From Bathynomus jamesi (lineage: Eukaryota > Arthropoda > Malacostraca > Isopoda > Cirolanidae): a stretch of 64,000 bases of DNA. Position numbers and translations under genes: made by a program. How positions within the stretch are numbered: the first letter of the stretch is position 1; every line of letters starts with the position of its first letter. The stretch covers positions 84,501 to 148,500 of the forward strand of contig JAJOZX010006144.1 of NCBI GenBank assembly GCA_023014485.1, read 5' to 3'. Below, in pieces: positions 21,502 to 31,315 of the stretch. The notes beneath the pieces were generated by a model. It was not told where the DNA came from and searched no databases. It saw only the letters and a program-made list of their open reading frames with translations.

Positions 21502-21617
21502 TAAGAACTGTAAGGTTTATAAGAGGTGTTGAAAAAGTTTTTAACCAGTTAAAAAACAAGTTAAAACTAGTTTAAACCAGTTCAAATCGGATTCGTCTCT
21601 TCACTCGCTTACTTTAT

Positions 21618-21653
<36 letters not shown>

Positions 21654-22189
21654 TTTTCCTGTTATGAATAATTATCGAAAGATATGTACTTTTTTTAATG
21701 CAGGAAGGAGGAGCCAAGGGTGTGAATCCTCGCAAAAGCCCCCGCCCCTCCTCTACCCCTCATAGAAGAAGAAAAAGAGCCAAAATCAAGGTCCGGGGGT
21801 TCGAGATACTTAGACTTACAAACACAATATATGAACGTAGTAATGGTTTCTAAATGATTTTATCATCATTATCATCATCATTATTATCATTATCATTATT
21901 ATGATTATCATCATCATTATTATCATTATCATTATTATGATTATCATCATTATATTAATCAAGTAAATATAAAATGAAAAAGTTGCAAAAAATATTTTGG
22001 GATAAAAAATCGATCTTTGTGAAATAAATGTGGTTTACGCTTTGGTACATTCCGCTAATTACAACGTAAACTAGGTAGTTTTGACCACTTCATCAACTAT
22101 TAAACAAATACAATTTAATTGGAACACCATTCATTATCATGCTACAACTCGGACTAGTCCCCTTAAATTTTAATACTTTTGTACTACAT
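21502..22189. other. Intergenic with a LINE-A 3' fragment and simple repeats
   Basis: There is a (CA)n tract at 21620-21653. At about 21700-21830 a minus-strand LINE-A 3' end (GAAGGAGGAGCCAAGGG, then AGAGCCAAAATCAAGGTC) matches the copies at 40680 and 41700. An (ATC/ATT)n tract lies at 21858-21955. No gene is seen. Confidence 0.7.
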
Positions 22190-22640
22190 ACAGACCGCGC
22201 GTGTTTAGTATCTGTCTGAGTGTCATGTTAAGAGCCTTCAAAAGTGAACGTTCAAATTTTCCGGTTCAGATTTAAGTTTTGGATTTTGGCTAAAAATACA
22301 ATAGTTGCCCTTTTGTCTTTCAGATATTCGATCCAACGCAAATGCAACGAGTTTCTTGCGTATATTAAGGTTCAGAACGTAGCTCTCTAGGTTAGCTTTA
22401 AACATTAGACCCTGTCCCAAAGCTGCGTCCTATCTAATTAGCACATTTGCTTCGCAGTTGGCTGGTGAGAGAAGCTATATTTTGAGGTCTCTTTGCTAGT
22501 GACACACGTTGCCCACTTTGGGCTCTCATCATGTAAAAGAAAAACTTAAGTATTTGCCATTTACCATTACTTATTCGAACTATAGTGAATTTGATATCCC
22601 GGAAGAGTTCCTTGTTCCATGCACGGTATGTGTGTAACAT
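22190..22640. mobile_element. Repeat A, single diverged copy
   Basis: It begins ACATACAGACCGCGCGTG and ends CCATGCACGGTATGTGTGT, which are inverted repeats, and the interior aligns with the arms of the 7607-12286 palindrome (for example GAGTTCCTTGTTCCATGCAC). This copy shows A is a ~450-bp TIR unit. It is followed by (TA)n at 22640-22690. Confidence 0.8.
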
Positions 22641-22652
22641 ATATATATATAA

Positions 22653-22694
<42 letters not shown>

Positions 22695-22695
22695 A

Positions 22696-22946
22696 CAGTC
22701 AATGTTTAAAATCAGGCAATTTGTTAATTGACTGAAATTTTAGGCAATGTGTCAAATTGATGATAAACACAAAACCTAACCTAACCTAACCTTTCTGGTA
22801 ATGCTGCATATGCATGCCCACTGGTATTTCCAAATATACTGCCTAAAAATTCATTAGGTTAAGTTAGGTTTTGTGTGTATCATTAATTTGACACATTGCC
22901 CAAAATTTCAGTCAATTTACAAATGCCTGATTTTAGACATTGACTG
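22696..22946. mobile_element. TA-flanked MITE with ~100-bp TIRs
   Basis: The termini begin CAGTCAATGT and stay inverted for about 100 bp, including AATTTGACACATTGCC in both arms, with TA on each side and (TA)n to the left. The end motif (TTA)CAGTCAA resembles the Z element ends. The arms include AACCTAACCTAACC and its complement. No coding content. Confidence 0.85.
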
Positions 22947-23384
22947 TAATATACAGTATAATTACTAAAAATGCCCGTAAGGTAGAATCCAGACCGGTAG
23001 GTAGTCGGCGCGGTCATAACGGTAAAAAATTGGTCACTGTCCCCTTATGCCCCAAACCTGTTCTTTTATTTCTTGGTATATTCAACTTTGGAGAGACTTT
23101 AAAATTTAAAAAAAAAAAAAATACTTAAACCTGATACAGAAAATTTTAAATTAAAAAACACAAATATTAAAATTTAAAATTTAAAAATTTCACTTTTAAG
23201 TTCTAACTTAAAGTGTAGTATTAAAATGTGTACCAAAAAAGGACGCTGGGCGTTACTGGATTAAAGGTCCCCGAATACCGGGAACCGGAGTCCCCCCCTT
23301 ATTATATTTATTTAAAATTATTTATTTATTTAATTTGTGTAATTTTGGACAGTTTTAGGATTATCGTTATCTAAAATATCTAAA

Positions 23385-23456
<72 letters not shown>

Positions 23457-23552
23457 CATCTTGGAAACTTTGGACCTTAAATTTGGCTCTTTCACTTGTT
23501 CCCCTTTGGCCTCTCCTTACTGCATAAAATAAAATAAGAGTATATACTGTAT

Positions 23553-23606
<54 letters not shown>

Positions 23607-23620
23607 CATAATTATACAAG
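22947..23620. other. Intergenic with compound microsatellites
   Basis: A (TA)n-(GT)n tract lies at 23389-23455 and a (CA)n tract at 23552-23595. The rest is AT-rich without a supported gene. Confidence 0.6.
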
Positions 23621-24066
23621 ATGACTTTGTCAGGTTCAATAAATGTTTAGCAGCACACATCCATTTATACATGTTTTCTAATTGCCTGTTCGTTTCATTA
23701 ATCAGAAAGTCCTGCCTTATGATGGGAAGAAGTAAGTATGAAAATCGTTGACGTGAATTAGAAATAGTAATGGCCCCAAAATAGATCCTTGTGGAACTCC
23801 ACTAGTTAGCATCGCCTTGTCGGATAAATTGTCTTTTAATCTGATGTACTGATGACAATTTGACAGATATGATTTAAACCAATCAACGATATTTCCTCTT
23901 ATTCCTTATAGGTGAAGTTTATTTGTAATAATTTTAAGTTAGCTGTAAATTCGTAGCTTGGGAGACTGGGAATGTTTATTTTTTGGAAAGAGAGGTTGCC
24001 ATTGTTTTATTTCTTGTTTGAGAAGTTGTTCAATGAGATATAGTCGGAGTTGACTACGTTTTCAGA
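23620..24066 (-). mobile_element. LINE family D fragment
   Basis: On the minus strand it encodes an RT palm segment, SGVPQGSILGPLLF (about 23775-23815). It aligns with the plus-strand copy at 27226-28210, including AATTTACAGCTAACTTAAAA. It is broken by stops and frameshifts. It provides the empty site for the Helitron-like insertion at 27388. Confidence 0.8.
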
Positions 24067-24124
24067 TTAGGGTAATACGGTTATAGAAATAATAACAGTT
24101 AAGGAAAAGATATACAGCACAAAT

Positions 24125-24151
24125 ACAGACATATATACACGTACGTACACG

Positions 24152-24220
<69 letters not shown>

Positions 24221-24310
24221 CAGGCCAACTCGAAAGGAGGGGCGACAAGCTTGACCTTCGTGAAATGAGGCATCATCGCACGGAACAATTGAAAGGTTGA
24301 AAGGTATATA
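24125..24310 (-). repeat. (CA)n(TA)n tract and LINE-B 3' end
   Basis: A (CA)n-(TA)n microsatellite (24140-24214) precedes a short sequence, GACAAGCTTGACCTTCGTGA and CATCGCACGGAACAATTGA, that also occurs at the 3' ends of LINE-B near 28350, 51200 and 58640. It is a severely truncated LINE-B 3' end. Confidence 0.7.
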
Positions 24311-25769
24311 ATAAAATACAATAAACTAAAATCAATAAATCATGATAATAATAATGATGATAATAATAATAATGATTGTTATAATTGTAACGTTAATCAA
24401 ATACATTCAAATAATCAGACTATTTAGGTTTTAACCAACAAAATTCACATTATCTGAAAAAGATGAGAAAAGAATTAATAAACTTGTAAACATAACGAAA
24501 ATAATCCTAGGTTTTAAAGTGTTACAAAATCTCTTAATAATTATATAATTAGTGAAATAATGTTTTACAATACTAGAAAAATTAAGCATTTAGGAAAGTA
24601 TAAGCATATAGTAAGAATAAAGTTAAATAATATAGAAATAAGATCTCACAATAGTTATTTACACAACGACCAAAACGTTTCGTTTGTCTCCGTTTTATCA
24701 CATTTGTCTCATACAAAAACTTTAATTAATACGACAATAATAATAATAATAATAATAATATTAATAATAACTTCAGCTATATTCCTATTCTTGCCCACTG
24801 AGCTATGACCTGGAAGCCTGTCTAGGAGCCCCCTAGTAGCAGCGGGGCCCTAAGCGGCCGCTTAGTCTGCTTATGCCAGGAAACGGCCCTGCCCCCACCC
24901 ACCCATCAAATACACCATCATTATAACACCAGACTGCCCAGTGATTTCATTCGCAAACCTAACTATACAATAGAAACTGGGGAAATGTAGTAAATTCAAA
25001 GGAGATGTATGGAATGCAATTCCCACGCGTTCAAGCAGGCTTAATCACTAAATTTATTTGGCAAATCACTAAAATGGCACTTCATTAGCTCCTACTGATG
25101 TATACGTTAACTACTGGAATTTTTGCCATTGTAATTAATTTTGTAATCAACTACTCAAAATATGCTGATTTCATTAAACATCTTTCATTTGGTAATCTAT
25201 TACTATTTTTTACGTAATAAATAAGGTAAATGCCATTAATTTTGCCCAAAATGCTTCCATGCTTCCAAGATCATATTCAGTTTAGAGTACTGTGAATATT
25301 ATTAACCTTGGTTTGTTTTGCTTCCACCCTAATTGTTCATTCTGACGAAGGTCAAGCTTGTCACTCCTTTTTGGCTCTCTCTGTTTTCTGTGGAGGCGTC
25401 AATTTTGCCCTTAGCCCTCACATCCTTCGTGCAAAAAAAGTGTTTCTGAGGTATTGTTTATGCTTGTCAGTTCCTCGATGCATTTACTCTTCCAACCGTA
25501 AAATGTACACATGTAAACAGTTATAGGACGCGCACATAATATGTATGTACAGATTTTTCGCGCACACGAAACTCTTAAAACAAACGCTCTTATAGAAACG
25601 TATGATTATCATTAATTAAGTCTATTCAAACAACCAACTAACAAATGGTTTCCCTTACAGAAATAATGTAGTCGGGTCTCTCTCAGTATATGTTTATATT
25701 TTGTACGAAGGTTCACAAAAGTACCTTGGCCTTTCAAAGAGGCCCGCGGTAGAGAGGTGTAAAACCTGT
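24311..25769. other. Intergenic, no gene seen
   Basis: AT-rich DNA with (AAT)n near 24340 and 24735. At 24830-24895 GGGGCCCTAAGCGGCCGCTT and CCAGGAAACGGCCCTG look like one degraded hAT-type end. GACGAAGGTCAAGCTTGTC at 25342 is an inverted LINE-B 3' end relic. Small open frames here have no recognisable domain. Confidence 0.5.
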
Positions 25770-26185
25770 TAAATTATCTCCCCCCTAATATTCACCTTTT
25801 AAACTATGTCCCCCTCTCTGAATCTGGGGGGGGGAGGGGGAGTAGTTTAAAGATCCTTTTTTTCTTTTAGGTAGGGGATGGCTGCGACATTAATAATAGA
25901 CGAAAGGGTGAGGTTGATTTTAATTTATGGAATACCACGTACAACAAATCGATGAATCGGTACAGAATTTAAATTCTGTACCTATTCATCGATTTGTTGT
26001 ACAGGGTATTCCATGCATTAAAACCAAACTCACCCTCTCGTCTAATGTTAATTTCGCAGCCATCCCCTCCCTAAAAGAAAAAAAGGATCTTTTAAACTAC
26101 TCCCCCCCACCCCCAGCTTCAGAGAGGGGGACATAGTTTAAAAGGTGAATATTAGGGGGGAATAATTTAACAGGTTTTACTTATC
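25770..26185. repeat. Long near-perfect palindrome (~400 bp)
   Basis: Two arms of about 200 bp meet at GAATTTAAATTC near 25970. They share CGATTTGTTGTAC, GGATCTTTAAACTACTCCC-type sequence and TCCCCCTCTCTGAA. The outer parts are the left end of the GGATCTTT element family in both orientations, and the inner parts are unique to this site. It is nearly uninterrupted, with no spacer. Confidence 0.9.
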
Positions 26186-27007
26186 TTATTTACATAATAA
26201 CCTAACGGGGCATTCAATTAATCTAACCGGGCATTCAGTTATTTTTTCTACCCTTCGTGCGGGTAGCATATCACGACTTAACCTAACCAGTCGTCAAGGG
26301 CGTACAGTTGACCTAACCAGGCATTCAATAATTTTACCGTGGGTTTCGATATATATATATATATATATAATATATATGCCCGGTTAGGTTAATTGAATGC
26401 CCGGTTAGATCAACTGAATGCCCGGTTAGGTTCATTGAATGCCCGGTTAGGTCAACTGTACGCCCTTAACGATTGGTTGGGTTTAGTCGTGATATTTTCG
26501 TTAAAACTAACGCAAATATCACGACTAAACCCAACCAATCGTTAAGGGCGTACAGTTGACCTAACCGGGCATTCAAATTTTGGTGCTACTGTAGTATGCG
26601 GTCTACCTACGATTGGTTAGGTTTAATCATGATATTTTCGTTAAAACTAACGAAAATATCATGACTAAACCTAACCAATCGTCAAGGGCGATTGACAATG
26701 GGATGTAAACAAACAAATAGTAAACAAGATAAGAAGCTATAATTAAAAGGTAGACCGCCGAATCGTAGGTAGACCGCATACTACAGTAGCACCCAAATTT
26801 TATCCTATGTAAATAATGGTTCTCTATTTATTATATGTTTGCAATAAATAATAAATTTGTTGTTATCGTTTTCTTATCTTATTTTGGTTAATTTGCAGAG
26901 TTTAAACTTTGGGGGGGGATATAGTTGAAAAGATCAACATTGGGGTGGTGATTGTTGTAAAGAGTATGCTGGGGGTGGGGGGGTGGGAGAAATAGTTTAA
27001 AAGATCC
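26086..27007. mobile_element. TIR element, GGATCTTT ends, second member
   Basis: It begins GGATCTTTTAAACTACTCCC and ends GAAATAGTTTAAAAGATCC. The interior aligns with 18408-19469 throughout, including P arrays at 26275-26335 and 26380-26580 and the right-hand TAAATAATGGTTCTCTATTT. A (TA)n tract (26350-26378) interrupts the array, and a smaller MITE is nested at 26582-26793. No transposase is encoded. Confidence 0.82.
26582..26793. mobile_element. Nested GGTGCT-type MITE with empty-site proof
   Basis: Inverted ends GGTGCTACTGTAGTATGCGG match the right end over about 28 bp. CAAATTTT occurs on both sides (26574-26581 and 26794-26801). The paralogous site at 19259-19270 has a single CAAATTTT and no insert. 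The interior is one full P palindrome plus a short unique tail. It is 212 bp long. Confidence 0.93.
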
Positions 27008-27073
27008 GAAAAATTAATATAATTATAGTCAACACTGAACATTCCTATGATGCGCGACTTTTGCGCCTCCCTG

Positions 27074-27106
<33 letters not shown>

Positions 27107-27387
27107 CACACACACACTCCCCATTCTGAAACGTTTAAAGCTTCTCATACTGTCACACTTGCTTCTTTCTCTCTTCATTTATCCGTTATCTTGCTTACCT
27201 GACTCTCAATACTGTATATGAAATTGCTGACTCTGAAAACGTAGTCAACTCCAACTATATCTCATTGAACAACTTCTCAAACAAGAATACAACAATGGCA
27301 ACCTCTCTTTCCAAAAAATAAAACATTGGCAGTCTCCCAAGCTACGAATTCACAGCTACCTCAAAATTATTACAATTGAACTTCACA

Positions 27388-27799
27388 TCTATAATAATAA
27401 AAGCGTGTGTGTGTGTGTTCCAGCCGTAGGTCCAAAATGGAACCAGTTACAAACATGAAACTTCACACACACACATTGATTAGGTCCTGAGGTTGTGCAC
27501 CTAGGTGTTGAATGCACGGTTAGGTCAACTGTACGCCCTTGACAATTGGTTAGGTTAAGTCGTGATATTTTCGTTAGCTTTAACGAAAATTTCACGACTT
27601 CACCTAACCAATCGTCAAGGGCGTACGCCGTACAATTAACCTAACCGGGCATTCAATTAACCTACCCGGGCATTCAATTAATATAATGGGCATTCAATTA
27701 ACCTACCGGGGCATTCAATTAATATAATCGGGCATTCAGTTGAGCTAACCGGGCATTCAACATTCACCCGGGCACCGCCGCGCCGGGTCGCTCCGCTAG
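27388..27799 (+). mobile_element. Non-autonomous Helitron-like element
   Basis: It starts TCTATAATAATAAAAGCG after an A and ends CTCCGCTAG before a T. A hairpin, ACCCGG...CCGGGT, stands about 11 nt before the CTAG end, the standard Helitron 3' structure. There is no TSD. The related LINE-D copy at about 23905-23920 reads through the site without the insert. The interior holds a P palindrome and several GGGCATTCAATTAA repeats. Rep/helicase coding sequence is absent. Confidence 0.82.
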
Positions 27800-27926
27800 T
27801 AAGGAATGAGAGGAAATATCCTTGAGTGATTTAAACCTATCTGTAATAAATGGAAAAAACTTCACTTTTCTACGTGAAGGTCAAAATATGATAATAACAA
27901 CCCACTCTAATAGACAGAGTTTATTT

Positions 27927-27967
27927 CCACAACAGTTTCGATGCCCACTGGCATCCTCTTCGGGTGG
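27927..27967 (-). ncRNA. Hammerhead-like motif in a short Penelope-type insert
   Basis: On the minus strand it reads CCAC, CCGAAGA, hairpin GGATGCC-AGTG-GGCATC, GAAACTGTT, GTGG. CCAC and GTGG can pair as a 4-bp stem I. U4 is C and an extra G precedes stem II, so the fit to a hammerhead is imperfect. The flanking GTTTATTTCC and GACAGAG sequence matches the Penelope-like arms at 61700 and 63540. Confidence 0.4.
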
Positions 27968-28258
27968 GTTTTTATTACCAAATCTGTAAAATCGCCATCA
28001 GTACATCATATTAAAAGACAATTTATCCGATAAGGCGATGCTAACTAGTGGAGTCCCACAAGGATCTATTTTGGGGCCATTACTATTTCTACTGTAATTC
28101 ACGTCAACGATTTTCATCTTTCAACCACATTAAACTGCGTACAATACGCACATGATACCATACTTACTTCTTCCCATCATAAGGCAGACTTTCTGATTAA
28201 GGAAACAAACAGGTAGTTAGAAATTGAAATTTTTAAACTGAAATTCATAGACACACAC

Positions 28259-28272
28259 ACACCAAATTTTGG

Positions 28273-28321
<49 letters not shown>

Positions 28322-28336
28322 TATACATACACACAC
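28259..28336. repeat. (TA)n flanked by (CA)n/(GT)n
   Basis: Compound microsatellite between the LINE-D and LINE-B pieces. Confidence 0.95.
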
Positions 28337-29101
28337 ACTTTTCAACCTTTCAAATGTTCCGTGCGATGATTCCTCATTATTTTCCAAGTGTAAATAATGG
28401 TGTATCTCTCTCTTCTCCTTTCCACTGAATATAGGTTTAATTCGCGTAACCTTTCCCAGTAATTGAGTTCTTTGCACCCATTGATCTTGGCTGTGAAGCT
28501 TCTCTGAATCCCTTCTAGTTGTCTAATGTCTTCTTTTTTATATGGGCATGTTAGGACCGAGCAGTATTCCAATTTGGGTATGATCAGTGTTTTCAGTAGA
28601 GAAATCATTATATTCCTATCCCTTCGTTTAAAGGTTCTCATTATCTGCCCAGTTATTCTCTTTGCTCTGTTTACTGCTATCTTATTTTGTGTTTCAAATT
28701 TCGCATCATCAATCATTACAACTCTAAATCTTTTGTTTTAGAATTTCTCTGAATTTCCTGTTCATTTTGGGTATAGTATTCCATGGATTTTAAGTCCTCC
28801 CTTTTTCCGTACCGTAACAGTTGAAATTTCTCAGTGTTAAACTTCATATTGTTGTTTTCCTTCCACTTGTAGATTCTGTTCATGTCTGTTTGTAGAGATT
28901 CTATATCTTCTGGGTTCTTATTTTTCTACTGATCTTTGTGTCGTCGGCAAAGGATGTTACTGTGTTGTCTCTGGTAACGTCCTCATCTATGTCAGTTAGC
29001 ATGATTATGAAGAGTAGTGGAGCTGAGCTGACGACCTCTTATTTTGATGAAGATATTCCTTGTACTGTAACGACTTGCCGCCGCTCACTAAGGAAATTGT
29101 A

Positions 29102-30026
29102 CAGGGTGTCCATAAATTATTCACCCCATTATAAGCCTTAATAAATTCGTTATTATAGGAGCTATCTTAAAACGGTTTGCGGCAATTAATAACACAACTC
29201 AAGAAATTTTTGTTTTAATTCAGTAAACCTCCACGTGAGCCCCATTGGTAGCAAGCAGAACATCAAGGCGATAGATGATTTCGTTCCAAACATTAAGAAG
29301 CATGTCTTGCGTGATGGAAGCTAATGTCTCTTCAATCCGGTGTCTTAATTCTGTGATGTTATTAACCTTCTTTGCATACACTCTGTCCTTTGTGTAGCCC
29401 CAGACAGATGGAATGTCGCTTCATCACTGAAAACGACATTGTTCAAAAAATGCTCATCTTCATCAATACGGTCAAGAATGTCAACAGCAAACTGTACCCG
29501 TTTGGGTTTGTCATTTGGTAGAAATTTCTGCAAGGTTTGCAATTTGTAGGCATAAAGTTTCAACCTCTTGTGAACCACTTCACGCACTGTTGAACGCGGT
29601 ATTTGCAGTTCTCGGCTTGCTCGGCGGATGGATTTTGTAGGACTTCGTATAAACGCCTCCTGAATTCCTGCTATCTTATCTTCAGACACACTAGGCCTAC
29701 CAGCTCCTTTCTGATGTAGCACACTGCCAGTTTCTTGAAATTGTTTCAGCCATCGCTTGAGTGATTGCTTTGTTGGTGGAGTTTTCTGATATTCCTCCCG
29801 AAAACGTCTCTCTACAGTAATTGGAGATTTGGTTTCCCACATCCACAGCACACACATTGCTTTCTCCTTCACTGTCGCCATTGTGCCCCTAGTGGATGTT
29901 CCGCGAAATAAAGAAAAAAAATTCTTGAGTTGTGTTATTAACTGCAGCAAACCGTTTTAAGATAGCTCCTATAATAACGAATTTATTAAGGCTTATAATG
30001 GGGGTAAATAATTTATGGACACCCTA
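29102..30026 (-). mobile_element. Mariner, internally deleted, with long inverted ends
   Basis: TA-flanked ends read CAGGGTGTCCATAAATTATT and, inward from the right, TAGGGTGTCCATAAATTATT. The inversion continues for about 110 bp. The LINE-B copy at 57555-57575 shows the uninterrupted site. The 925-bp element keeps the 5' and 3' parts of the transposase gene but lost its middle. Confidence 0.93.
29222..29881 (-). pseudogene. Mariner-like transposase, catalytic core deleted
   Basis: It starts MATVKEKAMCVLW. The N-terminal helix-turn-helix region (residues about 10-75) includes TKQSLKRWLKQFQETGSV and the GRPS linker. The first aspartate is in NVVFSDEATFHLSG (about residue 160). Shortly after it the frame breaks, and the C-terminal end (RHRIEETLASITQDMLLNV) follows in another frame. 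The segments with the second and third aspartates are gone, so it cannot catalyse transposition but could in principle bind DNA if expressed. Confidence 0.85.
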
Positions 30027-30836
30027 TATATCCATTTCCCTACTTTTCCTGTTATTCCCATATATTTCAGTTTATGTATTATGATTCCATGGTCACACAT
30101 GTCGAACGTTTTGGCAAAGTTGTGTATATTACATAATAGTTTTCATTACTTTCAAGTGCATCAATAATGTTGTAGTGTTCCATTAGTTGTGATAGTCATG
30201 ATCTGCCTGACCGAAATCCATGTTGGTTATCATTGAATTTTGTCTGAGTTTCCAAAAAATCATAGATTTTCTGTCTAACTATTCCTTCAAATATTTCAGT
30301 GAGATGAGATGTAAGCGACACTGGCCTATAGTTTTTGGCCTCGGATCGATCTCCTCCTTTATATATTGGGACTATGTTCGTGCTCTTCAGGATGCCCAGT
30401 ATTCCCAATATAGGGGCTCAGCAATTTCATTCTTGCAGTTTTTGAACAGTGTGGCATTCAATTTGTCCGGTCCTGCCGCTGAGTGTGCTTTTAGTTTAAT
30501 ATCATGTGTCGTAAAGTCGAAGTCCGTTATACTTTCCCCTTGTAATTCTTCTTCAAAGAACGCGTTTCTATCGCATATCAGTTTGTCAGTTTTTGGGATA
30601 CTGAAAGATGATTCGTTGTGAGCTCTTAATATTTCGGTTATTTCCGTTAGCTCATCAGATAAAGCACTGTCTTCGTTTTTCAAAGGTCCGATAGTCATGT
30701 GATTTTTCGACTTCCTTTTTGCAATATTATAGAAGTACTTTGAGTTAACCTTCATCGCTTCTATAACGTCGTCGTCTTCTTTTTCTGTATGCTTCGCAAT
30801 TAGTTCCTGTATGACGCAGTCTATACTCTGCAGTTT

Positions 30837-30893
30837 ATAATTGGTTAGGTTAAGTCGTGATATTTTCGTTAGTTTTAACGAAAATATTCTGTC
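30837..30893. repeat. P palindrome fragment
   Basis: AATTGGTTAGGTTAAGTCGT followed by the CGTTAGTTTTAACG centre. It directly abuts the truncated 5' end of LINE-B. Confidence 0.85.
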
Positions 30894-31307
30894 AAAATTG
30901 GTGGTGGTGATGGCGGGACCAGTTTTTTAATAAAGCTATCTTCAAATTTTTAAATAAATTCTTTAGTAAAATCCTTAAAAACCTCACTTTGATTCTTGAA
31001 ACTTTTCATCGATATATGATTTCAAATTAAAAAATTTACAAACACTCTCCCCGCCTTTTGAATCATCGACATAAATGTATATGGTCTATTGAAATAAGCA
31101 AACCGCGCATGTGTATTTTGTAAACGTCACTATTAGTATAAACTATGAATTAACTATTTATGATCCCGCACTATTTCACAACCTAAAAATATCAAACACC
31201 TAAAAAATGGAGATTTTGTTTTTGTATATAGAAATGCACGATCTCAATAACCAATCCACAAAATTCTCTTAAGAGGAGGTACAGTTGACGTCTTCACAGT
31301 ATGGTGG
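30894..31307. other. Intergenic, no gene seen
   Basis: AT-rich DNA of unknown origin ending at the hAT target site. Confidence 0.45.
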
Positions 31308-31315
31308 CTGGAGAC

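Larger units (their letters stand above)
27226..28210 (+). mobile_element. LINE family D fragment with two insertions
   Basis: Broken RT coding sequence lies in pieces. The first ends at 27387, where a Helitron-like element sits. The second (27801-27890) is followed by a short Penelope-type insert (27895-27972). The third encodes SGVPQGSILGPLLF (about 28050-28090) and a mutated catalytic box reading QYAHDT where FADD or YADD is expected. It aligns with the minus-strand copy at 23620-24066. Confidence 0.78.
28342..30755 (-). pseudogene. LINE-B reverse transcriptase, broken
   Basis: 30387-30755 encodes the region before the RT (YFYNIAKRKSKNHMTIGPL). 30196-30408 encodes the RT start (NIVPIYKGGDRSEAKNYRPV and NQHGFRSGRS). 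28342-28716 encodes the thumb/C-terminal region (IIPKLEYCSVLTCPYKKED). The palm region around 28740-30195 is disrupted by frameshifts and by the mariner. An inactive copy. Confidence 0.85.
28337..30836 (-). mobile_element. LINE family B, truncated, interrupted by a mariner
   Basis: Minus-strand coding sequence runs from the pre-RT region near 30830 to the C-terminus near 28340, and ends in the LINE-B 3' motif CATCGCACGGAACATTTGAA. A mariner occupies 29102-30026. Order and content match the plus-strand copy at 56740-58690. The 5' endonuclease part is missing. Confidence 0.88.

Noticed and set aside
22775..22795. AACCT runs as a telomere (also 43058 and 44338)
   Set aside because: Only three to four units, inside MITE arms or in isolation; at most telomere-like motifs.
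24560..24808. Hydrophobic small ORF ending in poly-Ile
   Set aside because: Driven by an (AAT)n tract; no signal beyond base composition.
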